Shown here: positions 13,209 to 14,702 of the stretch, one piece after another | Position numbering within the stretch: position 1 is the first letter of the stretch | Layout: the number at the start of each line of letters is the position of its first letter | The notes under the pieces: model-generated | The model's input: only the letters and a program-made list of their open reading frames with translations | Told to the model about the DNA's origin: nothing | Databases searched by the model: none | Translations under genes and position numbers: made by a program | Assembly: GCA_900317065.1 (NCBI GenBank) | Contig: ONFK01000034.1 | Span: 1 to 14,702 of the forward strand | DNA: 14,702 nt | Reading direction: 5' to 3' | Origin: an uncultured Bacteroidales bacterium | GTDB lineage: Bacteria; Bacteroidota; Bacteroidia; Bacteroidales; UBA932

Positions 13209-14663
13209 ATGTTTTCATTCCTGCTTTGCATCTTCGCCCTGATTGCGGGCTATGCCATTTACGGCGCATTCGTAGACAAAGTCTTCGCCCCCGATCCCAA
13301 GCGTATCACCCCGGCTGTCAGCAAGGCCGACGGTGTCGACTACGTTCCCCTGCCGACCTGGAAGGTATTCATGATCCAGTTCCTCAACATTGCGGGGACA
13401 GGGCCTATCTTCGGGGCGATCATGGGCGCCAAGTTCGGTCCGGCCTCCTACCTGTGGATAGTGCTGGGATGCATCTTCGCAGGGGCCGTGCACGACTATT
13501 TCGTGGGGATGCTTTCCGTCCGCCACGACGGAGCGGGACTGCCCGAACTCGTCGGCTCCTATCTGGGCGCAGGAACGAAGAAAGTGATGCTGGTATTCTC
13601 CATCGTACTTCTGCTGCTGGTTGGTACGGTTTTCGTCTACAGCCCCGCCCTGATTCTCGGCGACATGGCCGGTGACGGCACCCGCGGAGCCATCATGCTC
13701 TGGGTAGGCATCATTTTCCTTTATTATATCATCGCCACCCTTCTGCCCATCGACAAGATAATAGGCAAGATCTATCCCCTCTTCGCTTTCGCGCTGCTGT
13801 TCATGGCAGCCGCCCTGATGGTATGCCTCTTTGTCAAATGGCCCCATCTGCCCGAAATCTGGGACGGCCTGCAGAACCGAGGCCCCTCGATTGGTCTTAA
13901 TGGCCAGCCCATCTTCCCCTGCCTCTTCATCACCATCGCCTGCGGCGCGATCAGCGGCTTCCACGCAACCCAGAGCCCGCTAATGGCCCGCTGCCTGAAG
14001 AACGAGAAACTGGGACGCCCGGTATTCTACGGTTCGATGATTACGGAAGGTCTGGTAGCTCTGATCTGGGCCGCAGTCTCTTCGTATTTCTTCTTTGACG
14101 GAGGAGCCGCCGAGGTTGGTTCGGACCTGACAGCCGCTGCGCCCACGGTAGTCACCAAGGTTTCGCAAAGCTGGCTTGGTTTGCTCGGAGGGATCCTCGC
14201 CGTTCTCGGAGTGGTTGCGGCGCCCATCACCAGCGGCGACACCGCCTTCCGCAGCGCGCGCCTCATCATCGCCGACTTCATCAAGATGGACCAGAAACCG
14301 GTGCACAACCGCCTGATCGTCGGCATTCCCCTCTTCCTCGCCGCTTCCGCCCTACTTTGGTTCAACGTCGCCAACGCCGACGGCTTCAACATCATCTGGC
14401 GCTACTTCGGCTGGGCGAACCAGACGCTGGCCGTATTCGCCCTCTGGACCGCGACCGTCTACCTCGTAAAACACAAGGGAGGAGCATGGTACCTGATGAC
14501 GATGCTGCCTGCAGCGTTCATGACTGCGGTCACCGTCACCTTCATCTGCATCGACAAGATAGGATTCCGCCTCCCCGCCTCCTGGAACGCATGGATAGGT
14601 TTCAGCACTTTCCTGCTCTCATTGGTACTGTTTTTCACCTGGCACAGAAAAGTTTGCAAATAA
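13209..14663 (+). CDS. cstA: CstA-family carbon starvation transporter (short form)
   Basis: 484 residues of hydrophobic, multi-pass membrane protein. The N-terminal CstA signature is clear: DGVDYVPLPTW (41-51), FLNIAGTGPIFGAIMGAKFGP in pieces at 58-78, and GCIFAGAVHDYFVGM (87-101). Later segments include AISGFHATQSPLMARC and APITSGDTAFRSAR, typical of the family. E. coli CstA (about 700 residues) imports pyruvate and has been linked to peptide uptake under carbon starvation. This short form lacks the extra C-terminal part and is common in Bacteroidota. Its substrate is unproven; pyruvate or peptides are likely. It follows the radical SAM gene by 35 bases but has its own -7 box. The stop TAA is at 14661-14663 and no terminator is seen before the window ends. 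Confidence 0.9.
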   Translation: MFSFLLCIFALIAGYAIYGAFVDKVFAPDPKRITPAVSKADGVDYVPLPTWKVFMIQFLNIAGTGPIFGAIMGAKFGPASYLWIVLGCIFAGAVHDYFVGMLSVRHDGAGLPELVGSYLGAGTKKVMLVFSIVLLLLVGTVFVYSPALILGDMAGDGTRGAIMLWVGIIFLYYIIATLLPIDKIIGKIYPLFAFALLFMAAALMVCLFVKWPHLPEIWDGLQNRGPSIGLNGQPIFPCLFITIACGAISGFHATQSPLMARCLKNEKLGRPVFYGSMITEGLVALIWAAVSSYFFFDGGAAEVGSDLTAAAPTVVTKVSQSWLGLLGGILAVLGVVAAPITSGDTAFRSARLIIADFIKMDQKPVHNRLIVGIPLFLAASALLWFNVANADGFNIIWRYFGWANQTLAVFALWTATVYLVKHKGGAWYLMTMLPAAFMTAVTVTFICIDKIGFRLPASWNAWIGFSTFLLSLVLFFTWHRKVCK

Positions 14664-14684
14664 GGATTTTATTTCTTTTATTTG
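14653..14684 (+). promoter_or_regulatory. Candidate promoter for a gene beyond the right edge
   Basis: TTTG (14653-14656, inside the end of cstA) and TTTATTTG (14677-14684, one mismatch to TAnnTTTG) are 20 bases apart, the right spacing for a Bacteroidota promoter. An ATG at 14692 follows, but only 11 bases of any gene would be visible, so no product can be named. Confidence 0.35.
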
Positions 14685-14702
14685 CAGACGTATGACGTCC
14701 GT

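Overview
The window looks like a chromosomal segment of a Bacteroidota member, most likely a Bacteroidales gut-type species. The gene families point there: a GlmS next to a DUF4954 protein, a lipoprotein/radical SAM pair of the TIGR04134/TIGR04133 type, a short CstA, and a fused ornithine/glycine-lipid type acyltransferase. The promoters agree: several transcription units are preceded by the Bacteroidota -7 box TAnnTTTG, sometimes with a TTTG-like -33 element, and Shine-Dalgarno sequences are not apparent. No insertion sequence, phage gene, CRISPR array or rRNA was seen.

Layout, left to right. Bases 1-165 hold the tail of an upstream transcription unit with a plus-strand terminator. A minus-strand yccF-like membrane protein gene (166-540) follows. 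Next come a tRNA-Val(CAC) with its own promoter and terminator (689-801), and a PlsC-GNAT two-domain acyltransferase with its own promoter (867-2684). glmS (2741-4602) follows, broken by an 11-bp tandem duplication into two ORFs that overlap as ATGA; seven bases later comes DUF4954 (4610-6598).

A tight five-gene minus-strand operon (11530 down to 6582) encodes a heterodisulfide-reductase-like electron-transfer complex. In transcription order it is HdrC-like, HdrB-like, HdrA-like, a second small HdrC-like, then a membrane HdrE-HdrD fusion. Nearly all junctions overlap by 1-4 bases. Divergent from it, a putative lipoprotein and a radical SAM/SPASM enzyme overlap as TGATG (11612-13173). A CstA-family transporter (13209-14663) and a candidate promoter for a gene beyond the right edge close the window.

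How the genes work together. GlmS feeds amino-sugar (cell-envelope) synthesis, and DUF4954 is likely co-transcribed with it. The Hdr-like operon probably couples a soluble flavin/iron-sulfur module to the membrane quinone pool through a cytochrome-b-like subunit; its physiological substrate cannot be read from the sequence. The lipoprotein/radical SAM pair looks like a dedicated enzyme-substrate or maturation pair of unknown chemistry. The least explained parts of the window are the split glmS, the quinone-linked Hdr operon with a degenerate HdrB, and the lipoprotein/radical SAM pair.
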